From NCBI GenBank assembly GCA_016704425.1, contig JADJAC010000004.1, forward strand, positions 222,983 to 286,982: a stretch of DNA of 64,000 nt, read 5' to 3'. This DNA comes from Sphingomonadales bacterium (GTDB lineage: Bacteria > Pseudomonadota > Alphaproteobacteria > Sphingomonadales > Sphingomonadaceae). Both the position numbers and the translations under genes were made by a program. Shown in pieces: positions 24,720 through 33,983 of this stretch; position 1 is the first letter of the stretch; the number at the start of each line of letters is the position of its first letter. The notes under the pieces were generated by a model. It was not told the origin of the DNA and searched no databases. It was given only the letters and a program-made list of their open reading frames with translations.

Positions 24720-27403
24720 CAGCAGCAGCGCTCAATGGAGCGCTGGCCCGGGCCGAGGCGCATTCCCCGTTCCTGCGCAAGTTGATCACGCGGCATGCAG
24801 ATCTTGCTGACCTGCTTGGCGCAGGCGACATGGCCGGGGCCTTGGCAGCGGCGAGGATCATCGACGCCAATATGCCGGTCCCGACAGCCTTGCGGATTGC
24901 AAAGGCGCGGCTTGCGCTCACGCTGGCGATTGGCGACCTTGCCGACATTCTCCCGCTTGAAGACGTGGTTGGCGAACTGTCTGCATTCGCCGATCTCGCT
25001 CTCGATCATGCAATCCGCGAGTCGATCGAGACGCTGACGCCCGGCGCCGAACCGCGGGGTTTTGCCGCCATTGCTCTTGGCAAGCATGGCAGCCGTGAGC
25101 TCAATTACAGTTCCGACATCGATCCCATCCTGATTTTCGATCCCGAAACCTTGCCGCACCGCCAGAGGGACGAACCGGCAGAAGCGGCGGTCCGGATTGC
25201 AACGCGGATGATGCAGACGATGCAGGCGCGCGACGGCGATGGCTATGTTTTTCGCGTCGACCTGCGGCTGCGACCCAATCCCGAAGTAACGCCGATTGCA
25301 TTGCCGGTGGAGGCTGCGATCTCCTATTATGAATCGAGTGCGCTGGCGTGGGAGCGCGCGGCGTTCATCCGGGCGCGGGCCTGTTCGGGCGATGTCGCGC
25401 TGGGGCAGGGTTTTCTTGACGTCATAAAGCCATTCATATGGCGCAGAGGCCTTGATTTCGGGGCGATCAGCGAGATTCGGGGCATGTCGCGGCGGATCCG
25501 AGACCATTATGCCGGTGGGCAGGCGTTCGGGCCCGGGTTCGATCTGAAGCGCGGACGCGGCGGGATTCGCGAATGCGAATTCTTTGCCCAGATCCACCAG
25601 CTGATCCACGGAGGCCGCGATCCGGCACTCAGGGTGCCAGCGACGATGGACGCGCTCCACGCTCTGGCCCGGGCGGGCCATCTGGAGAGCGACGATGCAA
25701 GGATATTGGTCGATGCATATCGGCTCTACCGCACGATCGAGCATCGCTTGCAGATGGTCGACGACCAGCAGACCCATGCGCTGCCCAGACAGGCCGAAGC
25801 TCTTGACACTGTGGCCAAGTTGCACGGACTTGCCTCGGGACAGGACTTGCTCGCGCTCCTCGCGCCGCATGTCGATGCTGTCGGGCATCTTTATGACGCA
25901 CTCGATTCGGACCGCCCGGATGCCCTGCCGCAGGATGCCGAAGCACTTGAGGCGATGCTTGCATCGGTGGGGTTTGACGACCCCCTGACCGTCACTCAGC
26001 GGATTTCAGGATGGCGCAGCGGGCAGGCCCGCTGCTTGCGCAGTGCAGCCGCTCAGGACGCCCTCGAGGCGGTTCTGCCGCGACTTGTTCTTGCGCTTGG
26101 CCGATCCGCCGATCCGGTATCGGCGATCAATCGGCTGGACGGCCTGATCGACCGGCTGCCGAGCGCCATCAACCTGTTTCGCCTGCTTGAAGCGCGCCCG
26201 CAGCTTTTGCGGGTCCTGACAGATATCCTGTGCACCGCGCCGACGCTTGCAGCCGATCTTTCGCGCCGCGCCAGCCTGCTTGATGGCCTGATCGACGCGA
26301 CTGCGTTCGATGTTCTCCCCGATGTGGCGGCCATTGCAGCGCGGCTGCGGGTCGAGGACGGCCGGGCGAGTCTTGAGGAGCGGCTCGATCGCGTTCGTCA
26401 GCTTGTCGGAGAATTGCGGTTCGCGCTTGGTGTGCAAATCGTTGTTGGTGCAAGCGATCCGGTCAGCGTTGCTGGCGGCTATGCCCGGGTGGCGGAAGCG
26501 GCCATCCTTGTCGTGAGTGAGGCCGTCACCGCAGAATTCGAAGCTGCGCATGGCAAGGTGCCGGGCTCCGAACTGATCATCCTCGCGCTCGGCCGTATGG
26601 GGGGAGGCGAACTCACCCATGCGTCCGACCTTGACCTTGTCTATCTTTTCAGCGGCGATTTTGCGGCGGAATCCGATGGTGCAAAGCCTCTTGGCGCGAC
26701 GCAGTATTTCAACCGGCTTGCGCAGCGCGTGACGGCGGGACTTTCCGTCGCAACGGCAGCAGGCGCCCTTTACGAAGTCGATACCCGGCTTCGCCCGTCC
26801 GGCGCGCAAGGCCCTCTGGTCGTCTCGCTCGACAGTTTCGCGCGCTACCAGCGCGAGGAGGCCTGGACCTGGGAGCATATGGCGCTCACCCGCGCCCGGG
26901 TGCTGTTCGGGTCCGCGAAAGCCCGGTCGGAAACGGACGCCATCATTGATGCGGTGCTCAATCAGCCGCGCGAGCCTCAGGATATTGTCAACGCGGCGGC
27001 CAAGATGCGCGCAGACATAGCGGCGCACAAGCCTCCGAAAGGCCCGCTCGACGTCAAGCTGTGCGATGGCGGACTGGTGGACCTCGAATTCACGGTGCAG
27101 GTGATGCAACTTGTCCATCGCAAGGGACTGGTGCCCAATCTTGGTGATGCGGTTGACACACTGGTTGGGGCGGGACTGTTGCCGCAGGGCTTGTCCGATG
27201 CCTACCGGCTTCTCTCGCGGTTTTTGGTCACCGTCCGGCTCGTCGCTCCCGATCTGGAGACGCCTACCGCGCCCATCTGCGCGCTCATCGCGCGCGCCTG
27301 CGACCGCCCCGACTGGGAGAGCCTGCTTGCAGCGCTCGCCGACGTGCGGCAGAGCGTATCCGAAAGCTGGCAGGCGATTTCCGCCGCTGCAAAGGGAGAT
27401 TGA
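24716..27403 (+). CDS. glnE: Bifunctional glutamine synthetase adenylyltransferase/deadenylyltransferase
   Basis: The 895-residue protein has two nucleotidyltransferase domains. Each carries the GlnE catalytic pattern: LGKHGSRELNYSSDIDPI near residue 123 (deadenylylation) and LGRMGGGELTHASDLDLV near 623 (adenylylation), each followed by an RLRP block. It sets glutamine synthetase activity in response to PII. I start at the ATG at 24716, which overlaps the tatC stop; an earlier in-frame GTG would lie inside tatC. Coupling of glnE to tatC and bcp is common in sphingomonads and does not imply a shared function. Confidence 0.95.
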   Translation: MTAAALNGALARAEAHSPFLRKLITRHADLADLLGAGDMAGALAAARIIDANMPVPTALRIAKARLALTLAIGDLADILPLEDVVGELSAFADLALDHAIRESIETLTPGAEPRGFAAIALGKHGSRELNYSSDIDPILIFDPETLPHRQRDEPAEAAVRIATRMMQTMQARDGDGYVFRVDLRLRPNPEVTPIALPVEAAISYYESSALAWERAAFIRARACSGDVALGQGFLDVIKPFIWRRGLDFGAISEIRGMSRRIRDHYAGGQAFGPGFDLKRGRGGIRECEFFAQIHQLIHGGRDPALRVPATMDALHALARAGHLESDDARILVDAYRLYRTIEHRLQMVDDQQTHALPRQAEALDTVAKLHGLASGQDLLALLAPHVDAVGHLYDALDSDRPDALPQDAEALEAMLASVGFDDPLTVTQRISGWRSGQARCLRSAAAQDALEAVLPRLVLALGRSADPVSAINRLDGLIDRLPSAINLFRLLEARPQLLRVLTDILCTAPTLAADLSRRASLLDGLIDATAFDVLPDVAAIAARLRVEDGRASLEERLDRVRQLVGELRFALGVQIVVGASDPVSVAGGYARVAEAAILVVSEAVTAEFEAAHGKVPGSELIILALGRMGGGELTHASDLDLVYLFSGDFAAESDGAKPLGATQYFNRLAQRVTAGLSVATAAGALYEVDTRLRPSGAQGPLVVSLDSFARYQREEAWTWEHMALTRARVLFGSAKARSETDAIIDAVLNQPREPQDIVNAAAKMRADIAAHKPPKGPLDVKLCDGGLVDLEFTVQVMQLVHRKGLVPNLGDAVDTLVGAGLLPQGLSDAYRLLSRFLVTVRLVAPDLETPTAPICALIARACDRPDWESLLAALADVRQSVSESWQAISAAAKGD

Positions 27404-27405
27404 TC

Positions 27406-27867
27406 ATGCTCAACCCGGGCGATGCCGCACCCGATGTCCGCTATGCAAAGCTCGACGGGGGCGAAGCCGCAATCGCCGGTCACAAGGGCCGCGCGCTTGT
27501 CCTCTATTTCTACCCCAAGGACGATACGACGGGCTGCACGCGCGAAGCGCAGGATTTTACGGCGCTTGCGGCTGATTTTGCCAAGGCTGGTGCCGATATC
27601 GTCGGCATTTCGAAGGACAGCATCAAGAGCCACGCCAAATTTGTCGACAAATATGGACTGAAGGTTGCCCTCGGCAGCGATGAAAGTGGCGCCGTCTGCG
27701 AAGCCTTTGGCGTCTGGGTGGAAAAGTCGATGTATGGACGCACCTATATGGGGATCGAGCGGTCGACGTTCCTGATTGATGCAAACGGCAAGATTGCGCG
27801 GGTCTGGCGCAAGGTGAAGGTGGCCAGTCATGCGGCTGACGTGCTGGAGGCAGTGAAGGCGCTTTAG
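27406..27867 (+). CDS. bcp: Thiol peroxidase of the Bcp/PrxQ type
   Basis: The 153-residue thioredoxin-fold protein has the peroxidatic Cys44 in FYPKDDTTGCTREAQDF. Bcp/PrxQ proteins often have a resolving cysteine five residues later; here that position is Gln, so it may work as a 1-Cys enzyme or use the Cys in GAVCEAFG. It reduces hydroperoxides in the cytoplasm. I prefer the ATG at 27406, behind AAAGGGAGA, over a TTG two codons upstream that overlaps the glnE stop. Confidence 0.92.
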   Translation: MLNPGDAAPDVRYAKLDGGEAAIAGHKGRALVLYFYPKDDTTGCTREAQDFTALAADFAKAGADIVGISKDSIKSHAKFVDKYGLKVALGSDESGAVCEAFGVWVEKSMYGRTYMGIERSTFLIDANGKIARVWRKVKVASHAADVLEAVKAL

Positions 27868-27869
27868 TC

Positions 27870-28619
27870 GTGGGACCTGCAGTTTCGGCATTCCTGATCG
27901 CCACGGCGTTTCTGACTGCGGCACTTTCCGGAATTTTCGGCATGGCGGGCGGGTTGGTGCTGATGGGGGCACTGGCCTTTGTCTTGCCCGTTTCGGCAGC
28001 TTTTGTGACGCACGGCATCCTGCAGCTTGTAGCCAATGGCTGGCGTGCCGTGCTGCACCGCCAGCATGTCGCCTGGCGCATCATTGCCAATTACGCGCTA
28101 GCTTCTGCCGCTGCTGCCGGTGTCATCGCGCTTGTGTCCTTTGCGCCTTCCCGCCCGTTGCTTTTTCTTCTGCTGGGGCTCGTCCCCATGCTGGTCTGGC
28201 TGCCGAGACATTGGATACAGCTTGACGCAGCCAAAACGCCCCATGCGCTGATATCGGGATTTCTCGTGACACTGGTGAATCTGACGGCCGGCGTTGCTGG
28301 GCCGTTGCTGGATATCTTCTTTGTGCGGACGGCACTGACCCGGCACCAGATTGTGGCGACCAAGGCTGCAACGCAGGTGTTCAGTCATCTCGCCAAAATT
28401 CTGGTGTATGGTACGCCGCTGCTGCTCGCGGCACAAAGAGGCGCGATGCCGCCATTGTGGGTCTTTGCGCTTGCGATTCCGGCGTCGATGCTCGGCACCA
28501 TCGCCGGGGGCTGGGTGCTTGACCGCATCAGCGATGTCGATTTCAAGCGCTGGACAGCGTGGATCGTGACCGGGATCGGGTTGGTCTATCTTGGCAAAGC
28601 GGCGCAGCTTTTCCTGTGA
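27870..28619 (+). CDS. TSUP-family (TauE/SafE) membrane transporter
   Basis: The 249-residue protein is almost entirely hydrophobic, with about seven to eight helices, and shows the family repeat with GIFGMAGGLVLMGAL near the N-terminus and LVNLTAGVAGPLLDIFF in the second half. TSUP proteins are anion exporters or importers, for example of sulfite or sulfonates; the substrate here is unknown. It starts with GTG two bases after bcp and ends overlapping the next start. Confidence 0.82.
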   Translation: MGPAVSAFLIATAFLTAALSGIFGMAGGLVLMGALAFVLPVSAAFVTHGILQLVANGWRAVLHRQHVAWRIIANYALASAAAAGVIALVSFAPSRPLLFLLLGLVPMLVWLPRHWIQLDAAKTPHALISGFLVTLVNLTAGVAGPLLDIFFVRTALTRHQIVATKAATQVFSHLAKILVYGTPLLLAAQRGAMPPLWVFALAIPASMLGTIAGGWVLDRISDVDFKRWTAWIVTGIGLVYLGKAAQLFL

Positions 28620-29425
28620 CAAGCGTTGGGGCGGCCATCCGGTCGGTCCTGTTGACGGCCGACCCAAGAGCAAAGGCGATGCGTGCCCGGTCCGTCGCGC
28701 GGGATTGGCGGCTCGGACGCCTTGCGCACCGCTTCGACGAATCGATGCCCGACCGCCCGGCGCGGCCCGATGCGCCCGCATTGCTCCCGCCAAACCGGAT
28801 GCCGAGCCGGCGTCGTGGCGGCTCGCAGGCAAACCGGATCGCGATGCTCCATGCGTTTGCCCATATCGAATTTGTTGCCATCGACCTCGCCTTCGATGCG
28901 GCCGGCCGATTCGGAGCCGGTCAGCCGCGCGAATTCGTGACCGACTGGCTTTCGGTTGGCGCGGATGAAGCCATGCATTTTGCCCTGCTCAGGCGAAGGC
29001 TGGTTGCGCTGGGCAGCGATTATGGCGCGCTTCCGGCGCATGACGGGCTTTGGGAGGCGGCCGAGGCGACTCGCAATGATTTGATGGCGCGACTCGCAGT
29101 CGTCCCGATGGTTCTCGAAGCGCGCGGCCTTGACGTCAGTCCGGGAACAATCGCGCGGCTTGAGGCAGCCGGAGACCGCACGTCCGCGCGGATTCTGGCC
29201 CGCATTTATGCTGACGAGATCCGTCATGTCGCGGTCGGCGCGCGCTGGTTTTCGCGCCTGTGCGATTCTGCGGGGCTGGACATGGCAGAGTGCTGGAAAA
29301 CACTGGTGAAACAGCATTTTCGGGGACCCCTTAAGCCTCCATTCAACGACTCGGCGCGCACGAAAGCCGGTCTGCCCCGTGAACTTTATGCATCGCTTGC
29401 ATCGACCGGGCCGGTGCCGCAGTGA
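28616..29425 (+). CDS. DUF455 ferritin-like protein
   Basis: The 269-residue, helical protein has carboxylate/histidine pairs expected for a ferritin-like di-iron site: HAFAHIEFVAIDLAFD, SVGADEAMHF and YADEIRHVAVGARWF. DUF455 proteins are related to the tRNA hydroxylase MiaE fold. The reaction is unknown. Its GTG start overlaps the stop of the TSUP gene by four bases, so it closes a run of tightly coupled genes. Confidence 0.8.
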   Translation: MTSVGAAIRSVLLTADPRAKAMRARSVARDWRLGRLAHRFDESMPDRPARPDAPALLPPNRMPSRRRGGSQANRIAMLHAFAHIEFVAIDLAFDAAGRFGAGQPREFVTDWLSVGADEAMHFALLRRRLVALGSDYGALPAHDGLWEAAEATRNDLMARLAVVPMVLEARGLDVSPGTIARLEAAGDRTSARILARIYADEIRHVAVGARWFSRLCDSAGLDMAECWKTLVKQHFRGPLKPPFNDSARTKAGLPRELYASLASTGPVPQ

Positions 29426-29489
29426 TCTGCATCACAACAGGCGTCGGGTCGTAGGCGGCGCTTTCAGAGTTTGGGTCGCCGGGGGAATC

Positions 29490-30686
29490 ATGGCTTCTTT
29501 GTCGCAATCGAACGGGTCTGGGCTATTGTCCAAATTCGTCAAGCTGTTCCGCGCACGAGATGTATTTGTGCACGATGGAAGCGCCATGCGCCGTGTCCAT
29601 ATTTCGGCGCGCGCTCAGTTCGCTGCTGTTTCGGGCGGAACCTTCGTCGTTGCGATTTCGCTTTTCGGTCTCGTCCAGTTTGCATTGGGCACCCCAGCCA
29701 TTTCGGGCGCCATCGAAAATTTTGCGTCGCGCCAGGTCGAAGTGGCGATGATGGAAGACCGCGTGGAAGCGCTGCAGTCGGAAGTGTCCGCTATCCGCGT
29801 TTCAGCACGGCAACACGCCGCCAAGCTTGAGGCGCGTCAGGCCTTTCTCGCGGCCGTGCTGAAAGGCGAAGGCGATCCTGCCAAGCTCGCGGCCCTGCTT
29901 CCAGCCGATGCACGGTCGGTCGATGCGGAGATTGCGGCGGCTTTTGGCGAAGTCGAACTTTCCCAGACTGCAATGGCTTCTGCAGTGCGGGTCTCGACAG
30001 AAGCCCGCTATCGTCAGGCTGCGCAAATGGTTGCCCGCCTTGGCATTTCGCCCCAGCGGCTTGGATCCCCCCAGTCGATGACAGGTGTTGGCGGTCCCTA
30101 TGAGCCTGTTCCGGCGGGAACGCAGATCGCGCCAGCCAAGCCCGGCCAGCCCGACCCCCAGTTTCAGGCGCTGTTCAACAGCTGGAAGCGCCTTGACCAG
30201 CTTCAGACCGGCATTGTCGCCATCCCGTCGATGCGCCCGGTCCAGAGCCTGACCTTCACCAGCAATTTCGGTATTCGGACCGACCCTTTCCGCGGCGGAG
30301 CTGCCATGCATGGAGGTGTCGACATTCCCGGCGCCTACGCGACGCCGATTTACGCAACCGCCGATGCCGTGGTGAACCGCACCGGCTGGGCCGGTGGTTA
30401 CGGCAATCTGGTTGAACTCAATCACGGACGTGGCATCCAGACTCGCTATGGTCATTTGTCCTCCATCCTTGTGATGCCGGGTACGCGCGTGAAGCGCGGG
30501 CAATTGATCGCGCTCATGGGCTCGACGGGCCGTTCAACCGGGACGCATCTTCACTATGAAGTCCGGATTGATGGCCGCGCGGTGAACCCCGTGCCGTTCC
30601 TCCAGACGTCGGACTACCTCGTCGCCATGCAGCGCCGCAGCAGCAGCACAGCGGTCGGTGGTCCGTTGGAGCCGGGTTCCAAATAA
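29490..30686 (+). CDS. M23-family (LytM/DipM-like) metallopeptidase
   Basis: The 398-residue protein has a short cytoplasmic start, one membrane helix (about residues 45-75), a coiled-coil stretch (about 85-190) and a C-terminal M23 domain with zinc-ligand motifs MHGGVDIPG and HLHYEVRIDG. Such proteins cut peptide cross-bridges or, when degenerate, activate amidases at division sites; here the metal ligands are present. The start is the ATG at 29490 after a GGGGGAA site. ErpA is encoded 55 bases downstream. Confidence 0.9.
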   Translation: MASLSQSNGSGLLSKFVKLFRARDVFVHDGSAMRRVHISARAQFAAVSGGTFVVAISLFGLVQFALGTPAISGAIENFASRQVEVAMMEDRVEALQSEVSAIRVSARQHAAKLEARQAFLAAVLKGEGDPAKLAALLPADARSVDAEIAAAFGEVELSQTAMASAVRVSTEARYRQAAQMVARLGISPQRLGSPQSMTGVGGPYEPVPAGTQIAPAKPGQPDPQFQALFNSWKRLDQLQTGIVAIPSMRPVQSLTFTSNFGIRTDPFRGGAAMHGGVDIPGAYATPIYATADAVVNRTGWAGGYGNLVELNHGRGIQTRYGHLSSILVMPGTRVKRGQLIALMGSTGRSTGTHLHYEVRIDGRAVNPVPFLQTSDYLVAMQRRSSSTAVGGPLEPGSK

Positions 30687-30741
30687 TCGATCCCGTCCCT
30701 GCCGGTTGCGGTGCCGGGTCATTGCTCCTATCTTTACGCCC

Positions 30742-31065
30742 ATGAGCGTCACACTCTCCGAAAGCGCGGCAACGCGCGTTGCCTGGATTGCCAAGCGTCA
30801 GGGAAAGCCTGCAATCCTGAGGCTTGCGGTCGAAGGCGGAGGCTGTTCGGGCTTTCAATATCGCTATGGCCTTGCTGAGACGATCGAACCTGATGACATT
30901 GTGACCAGCAAGGGTGACGTGCGCCTTGTTGTCGATCCGGTCAGCCTCGACCTGATCGAGGGATCGGAAGTTGATTTCGTCGAATCGCTTGGCGGCTCGG
31001 CCTTTCGCATCACCAATCCGCAGGCGGCATCAGGGTGCGGCTGCGGCGCAAGCTTTTCGGTTTAA
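30742..31065 (+). CDS. erpA: Iron-sulfur cluster insertion protein of the ErpA/IscA family
   Basis: The 107-residue A-type carrier has the three conserved cysteines, one in GGGCSGFQY (Cys35) and two in SGCGCGASF near the C-terminus. A-type carriers deliver iron-sulfur clusters to apo-proteins. Length and the start at 30742 fit the family; the longer open frame overlaps the peptidase gene. Family membership is firm, while erpA versus iscA/sufA is a judgement. Confidence 0.93.
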   Translation: MSVTLSESAATRVAWIAKRQGKPAILRLAVEGGGCSGFQYRYGLAETIEPDDIVTSKGDVRLVVDPVSLDLIEGSEVDFVESLGGSAFRITNPQAASGCGCGASFSV

Positions 31066-31124
31066 GAGGGGGTGGCAGAAAAGGTGGATACCGGTTTTTC
31101 GTCCGACACCCCGACGGCCAGATA

Positions 31125-31895
31125 ATGCGGATTGCCACCTATAACGTCAACGGCATCAAGGCGCGTCTCCCGCGGCTGATCGAATGGCTGGATGAAACCC
31201 GACCGGATGTCGTTTGCCTGCAGGAATTGAAGTCCAGCGACGAGACTCTGCCGATCGCAGACGTTGAAGCAGTGGGATACAAGGGCGTCTGGCATGGCCA
31301 GAAAGCATTCAATGGCGTTGCCATTCTCGCGCGCGGCGACGCGCCGGTCGAAGTTCAGAAGGGCCTCGATGGGGAACCGGAGGATGAACACAGCCGCTAC
31401 ATCGAAGCCGATGTCATGGGCATTCGCGTTGCAAGCATCTATCTGCCCAATGGCAATCCGCAGCCCGGGCCAAAATTCGATTTCAAATTGCGCTGGTTCG
31501 AACGGCTGACGCGCCGGGCGCGGGATCTGATGGCTCTGGAAATCCCGGTGGTCCTTGCCGGCGACTATAATGTCATCCCGACCGATGCCGATATCGCGAA
31601 CCCGCGTTCGATGATGGATGATGCATTGATGCAGCCGGAAAGCCGTGCGGCGTTTCGTCGGCTGTCGATGCTGGGGCTGACCGATGCGCTGCGTGCCCGC
31701 CATCCGACGGGGCCATTGTGGACCTATTGGGATTATCAGGCCGGCGCCTGGCAGCGCGATGCCGGGTTCAGGATCGATCATCTGATGCTGTCCCCCGAAG
31801 CGGCCGACCGTTTGGTCGATGCCGGAGTCGACAAGGAGCATCGCGGCCGAGAAAAGGCCAGCGACCATGCTGCCACCTGGATCGAGCTGGATTAG
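31125..31895 (+). CDS. xthA: Exodeoxyribonuclease III
   Basis: The 256-residue protein has the endonuclease/exonuclease/phosphatase blocks MRIATYNVNGIKARL, LQELK (catalytic Glu), LPNGNP, GDYNVIP, FRIDHLML and a terminal ASDHA. It repairs abasic sites and damaged 3' ends. It begins at the ATG at 31125. It is convergent with the PEP-mutase-family gene downstream. Confidence 0.95.
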   Translation: MRIATYNVNGIKARLPRLIEWLDETRPDVVCLQELKSSDETLPIADVEAVGYKGVWHGQKAFNGVAILARGDAPVEVQKGLDGEPEDEHSRYIEADVMGIRVASIYLPNGNPQPGPKFDFKLRWFERLTRRARDLMALEIPVVLAGDYNVIPTDADIANPRSMMDDALMQPESRAAFRRLSMLGLTDALRARHPTGPLWTYWDYQAGAWQRDAGFRIDHLMLSPEAADRLVDAGVDKEHRGREKASDHAATWIELD

Positions 31896-31932
31896 AAGAT
31901 TGCGTTGATCCGCTAACGCAGGGGCGACGGGC

Positions 31933-32685
31933 TTAAACCATCTGTTCTGCAAGGGCGCCCGCGGCCACGTCAAACCCGCGCCAGGCCGCTGCTGCCAGCG
32001 CTCCGCCCACACTGATCCGGCGCACGCCCAGCGCGGCAAGATCGGCAACCCGCATGTCCGGGTTCATGATCAGGACATTGACCGGCTTGGGTGCAACCGC
32101 CTCCACAGTCTTCGCGATTTCGGCAGGATTGGTCATTCCAGGCGCGAAAAGGCAGTCCGCGCCCGCCTCGGCAAAGGCCGTCAGCCGGTCGACTGCAAGG
32201 CTAACGTCCTTCAGATCGTTGAGATAGGCTTCGGTTCGCGCAACAAGCAGCGCCCCGGTTCCACCTGCATCGATCACTGCGCGCGCCGCCCGTATGCGTG
32301 CGACGGCCATGTCGAGCGGATAGAGTTGTCCCGGCCCGGCCTGATCCTCGATCGACAAGCCGGCGATCCCGGTTCCCAATGCGCGCTTTACATTGGCAGC
32401 CACGCCCTCGGGCGAATCTGCAAAACCGCTTTCGAAATCGGCATTGACCGGCAGATCCGTCGCCGCGCACAGACGGTCCAGATGGTCGAGAATCTGCTCG
32501 ATCGTGATCTGGTGATCGTTGAGACCCAGCGTCCAGGCAGCGGCCGAGCTCGATGAAGCCAGCGCCTTGAAGCCGAGCTTTTCGAGCCGCTTTGCGCTGC
32601 CTGCGTCCCACGGGTTGGGCAGGATGAAACAGCCCCGTTCGTGCAGGGCGCGGAAGGCCGTGATTCGCGTGGACTGGTCAGACAT
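31933..32685 (-). CDS. Isocitrate lyase/PEP mutase superfamily enzyme
   Basis: The 250-residue TIM-barrel protein shows NPWDAGSAKRLEKLG, metal/substrate-binding DFESGF and GLSIEDQAG, and LVARTEAYL, typical of the PEP mutase/2-methylisocitrate lyase-like family. Members split or form C-C or C-P bonds; this branch has no assigned substrate and lacks the KKCGH loop of true isocitrate lyases. Its start overlaps the stop of the gene upstream (TGATG), so they are co-expressed. Confidence 0.82.
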   Translation of the reverse strand: MSDQSTRITAFRALHERGCFILPNPWDAGSAKRLEKLGFKALASSSSAAAWTLGLNDHQITIEQILDHLDRLCAATDLPVNADFESGFADSPEGVAANVKRALGTGIAGLSIEDQAGPGQLYPLDMAVARIRAARAVIDAGGTGALLVARTEAYLNDLKDVSLAVDRLTAFAEAGADCLFAPGMTNPAEIAKTVEAVAPKPVNVLIMNPDMRVADLAALGVRRISVGGALAAAAWRGFDVAAGALAEQMV

Positions 32686-33866
32686 CACAAAGCCTTTTCG
32701 TAGAGCCAATAGTCCTTGTTGACATGGGAATTGATGGCGTCGGCAATCGCGTTCATGCCCTGGTTGTCGTCAAGGATCCAGCCAATCTCGCCGCGCGATG
32801 CGCCATAGCGCGTAACGGCAGTGCGCCGGATGAACTCGATCATCATGAAAGCCAGCTGGCTCGCCATGCGTGATGACTGGAGCCGCTTTACGACCCCCAT
32901 CAATGGCACCCGCATCGTGCGGACCTGCGGCCTGCGCAGCCACCAGAGCAGCTTTGCCCAGTTGAACGGCAGAAGCTTGCCACCGAACTGCACGAGCTTT
33001 TCGTTGATGTCGGGAAGGACGATCATGAAAGCAACCGGTTCGCCGTCATATTCGGCGACCATGATCAGGTCTTCATAGACGATCGGCTTCAGCTTCTTGC
33101 CGACATAGTCGATTTCGCTGTCCGAAAGCGGAACGAAACCCCAATTGTCCGACCAGGCGTCGTTCAATATGCCGAGGATGAGCTTTGCTTCTTCGTTGAA
33201 GCGCGATTTCTCGACCTGGCGGATGCGAATGCGGGCATTCTTTTCGCCCGCAGCAACGATCCGGTTGACGAGTTCGGGAAAAGGCCCGCTGATGTCGAGA
33301 TCCCAGGTCTTGAGGGCCTTGGCAAAGCTGTAACCCTGCCCTTCGACCCAACCCTGATAGGCAGCGGCATTGTGTCCCATCATGACGGTTGGCGGGTGAT
33401 CGAAGCCTGAAACCAGCAAGCCGGGTTCGTCCCAGACCGATATGCTCAAAGGCGCGAGGACGCGGTGCATCCCCTTGCCCCTAAGCCAGGTCTCGGCCTG
33501 GGCAATCAGGGCTTCTGCCGTGGCTTCATCTTCGGCCTCAAGCAATCCCCAGTTGCCTGTGCCCGGTCCCATCCCCTTGTCGGCTGGCTGGCCAAGCGCA
33601 AGATGGTCGATATGCGCGGAAATCCGGCCAACGACCCGCCCGCCCTGTTCGGCAAGATAGAGCTGCGCTTCGCCATGTTCGAACCAGGGGTTCCGGCCTG
33701 GCATGATGAGGCCATGGACTTCGTCCTTCAGCGGCGGAACCCAGTTTGGATCGCTGGCATAGAGGCGATACGGCAGGTCGACAAACGCCTTCCGGTCGGC
33801 TTTGGTTGCGACCGGGCGAACCGAAAGTGTAGCTTGCGTCAAGATTGTCTCCTTTGATCCGGGCAT
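32685..33866 (-). CDS. GNAT-like N-acetyltransferase-fold protein
   Basis: This 393-residue protein is a conserved type often given as a hypothetical protein or N-acetyltransferase. The visible segments are FVDLPYRLYASDPNWVPPL near residue 30, LAEQGGRVVGRISA at about 77 with a GNAT-like beta turn, and EYDGEPVAFMIVLPDI near 275, suggesting two GNAT-like folds in tandem. It has no signal peptide. The substrate is unknown. Two codons at most separate possible starts at 33866 and the ATG is kept. It is divergent from the desaturase gene. Confidence 0.65.
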   Translation of the reverse strand: MPGSKETILTQATLSVRPVATKADRKAFVDLPYRLYASDPNWVPPLKDEVHGLIMPGRNPWFEHGEAQLYLAEQGGRVVGRISAHIDHLALGQPADKGMGPGTGNWGLLEAEDEATAEALIAQAETWLRGKGMHRVLAPLSISVWDEPGLLVSGFDHPPTVMMGHNAAAYQGWVEGQGYSFAKALKTWDLDISGPFPELVNRIVAAGEKNARIRIRQVEKSRFNEEAKLILGILNDAWSDNWGFVPLSDSEIDYVGKKLKPIVYEDLIMVAEYDGEPVAFMIVLPDINEKLVQFGGKLLPFNWAKLLWWLRRPQVRTMRVPLMGVVKRLQSSRMASQLAFMMIEFIRRTAVTRYGASRGEIGWILDDNQGMNAIADAINSHVNKDYWLYEKAL

Positions 33867-33983
33867 AGTGCATTCGCCCTGTCGCGGGAATCCCTGCCGT
33901 ACGTGAATGTGGCGCGACGTCGCTGTAGAGATCAGGGTGGTGCGCCATCATCCTGCCACACTATTCTGGTGTTAGCCCGAGCG

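Noticed and set aside
31901..31920. Small hairpin (TGCGTT/AACGCA) between xthA and the PEP-mutase gene
   Set aside because: Only six base pairs and no T tract, too weak to call a terminator.
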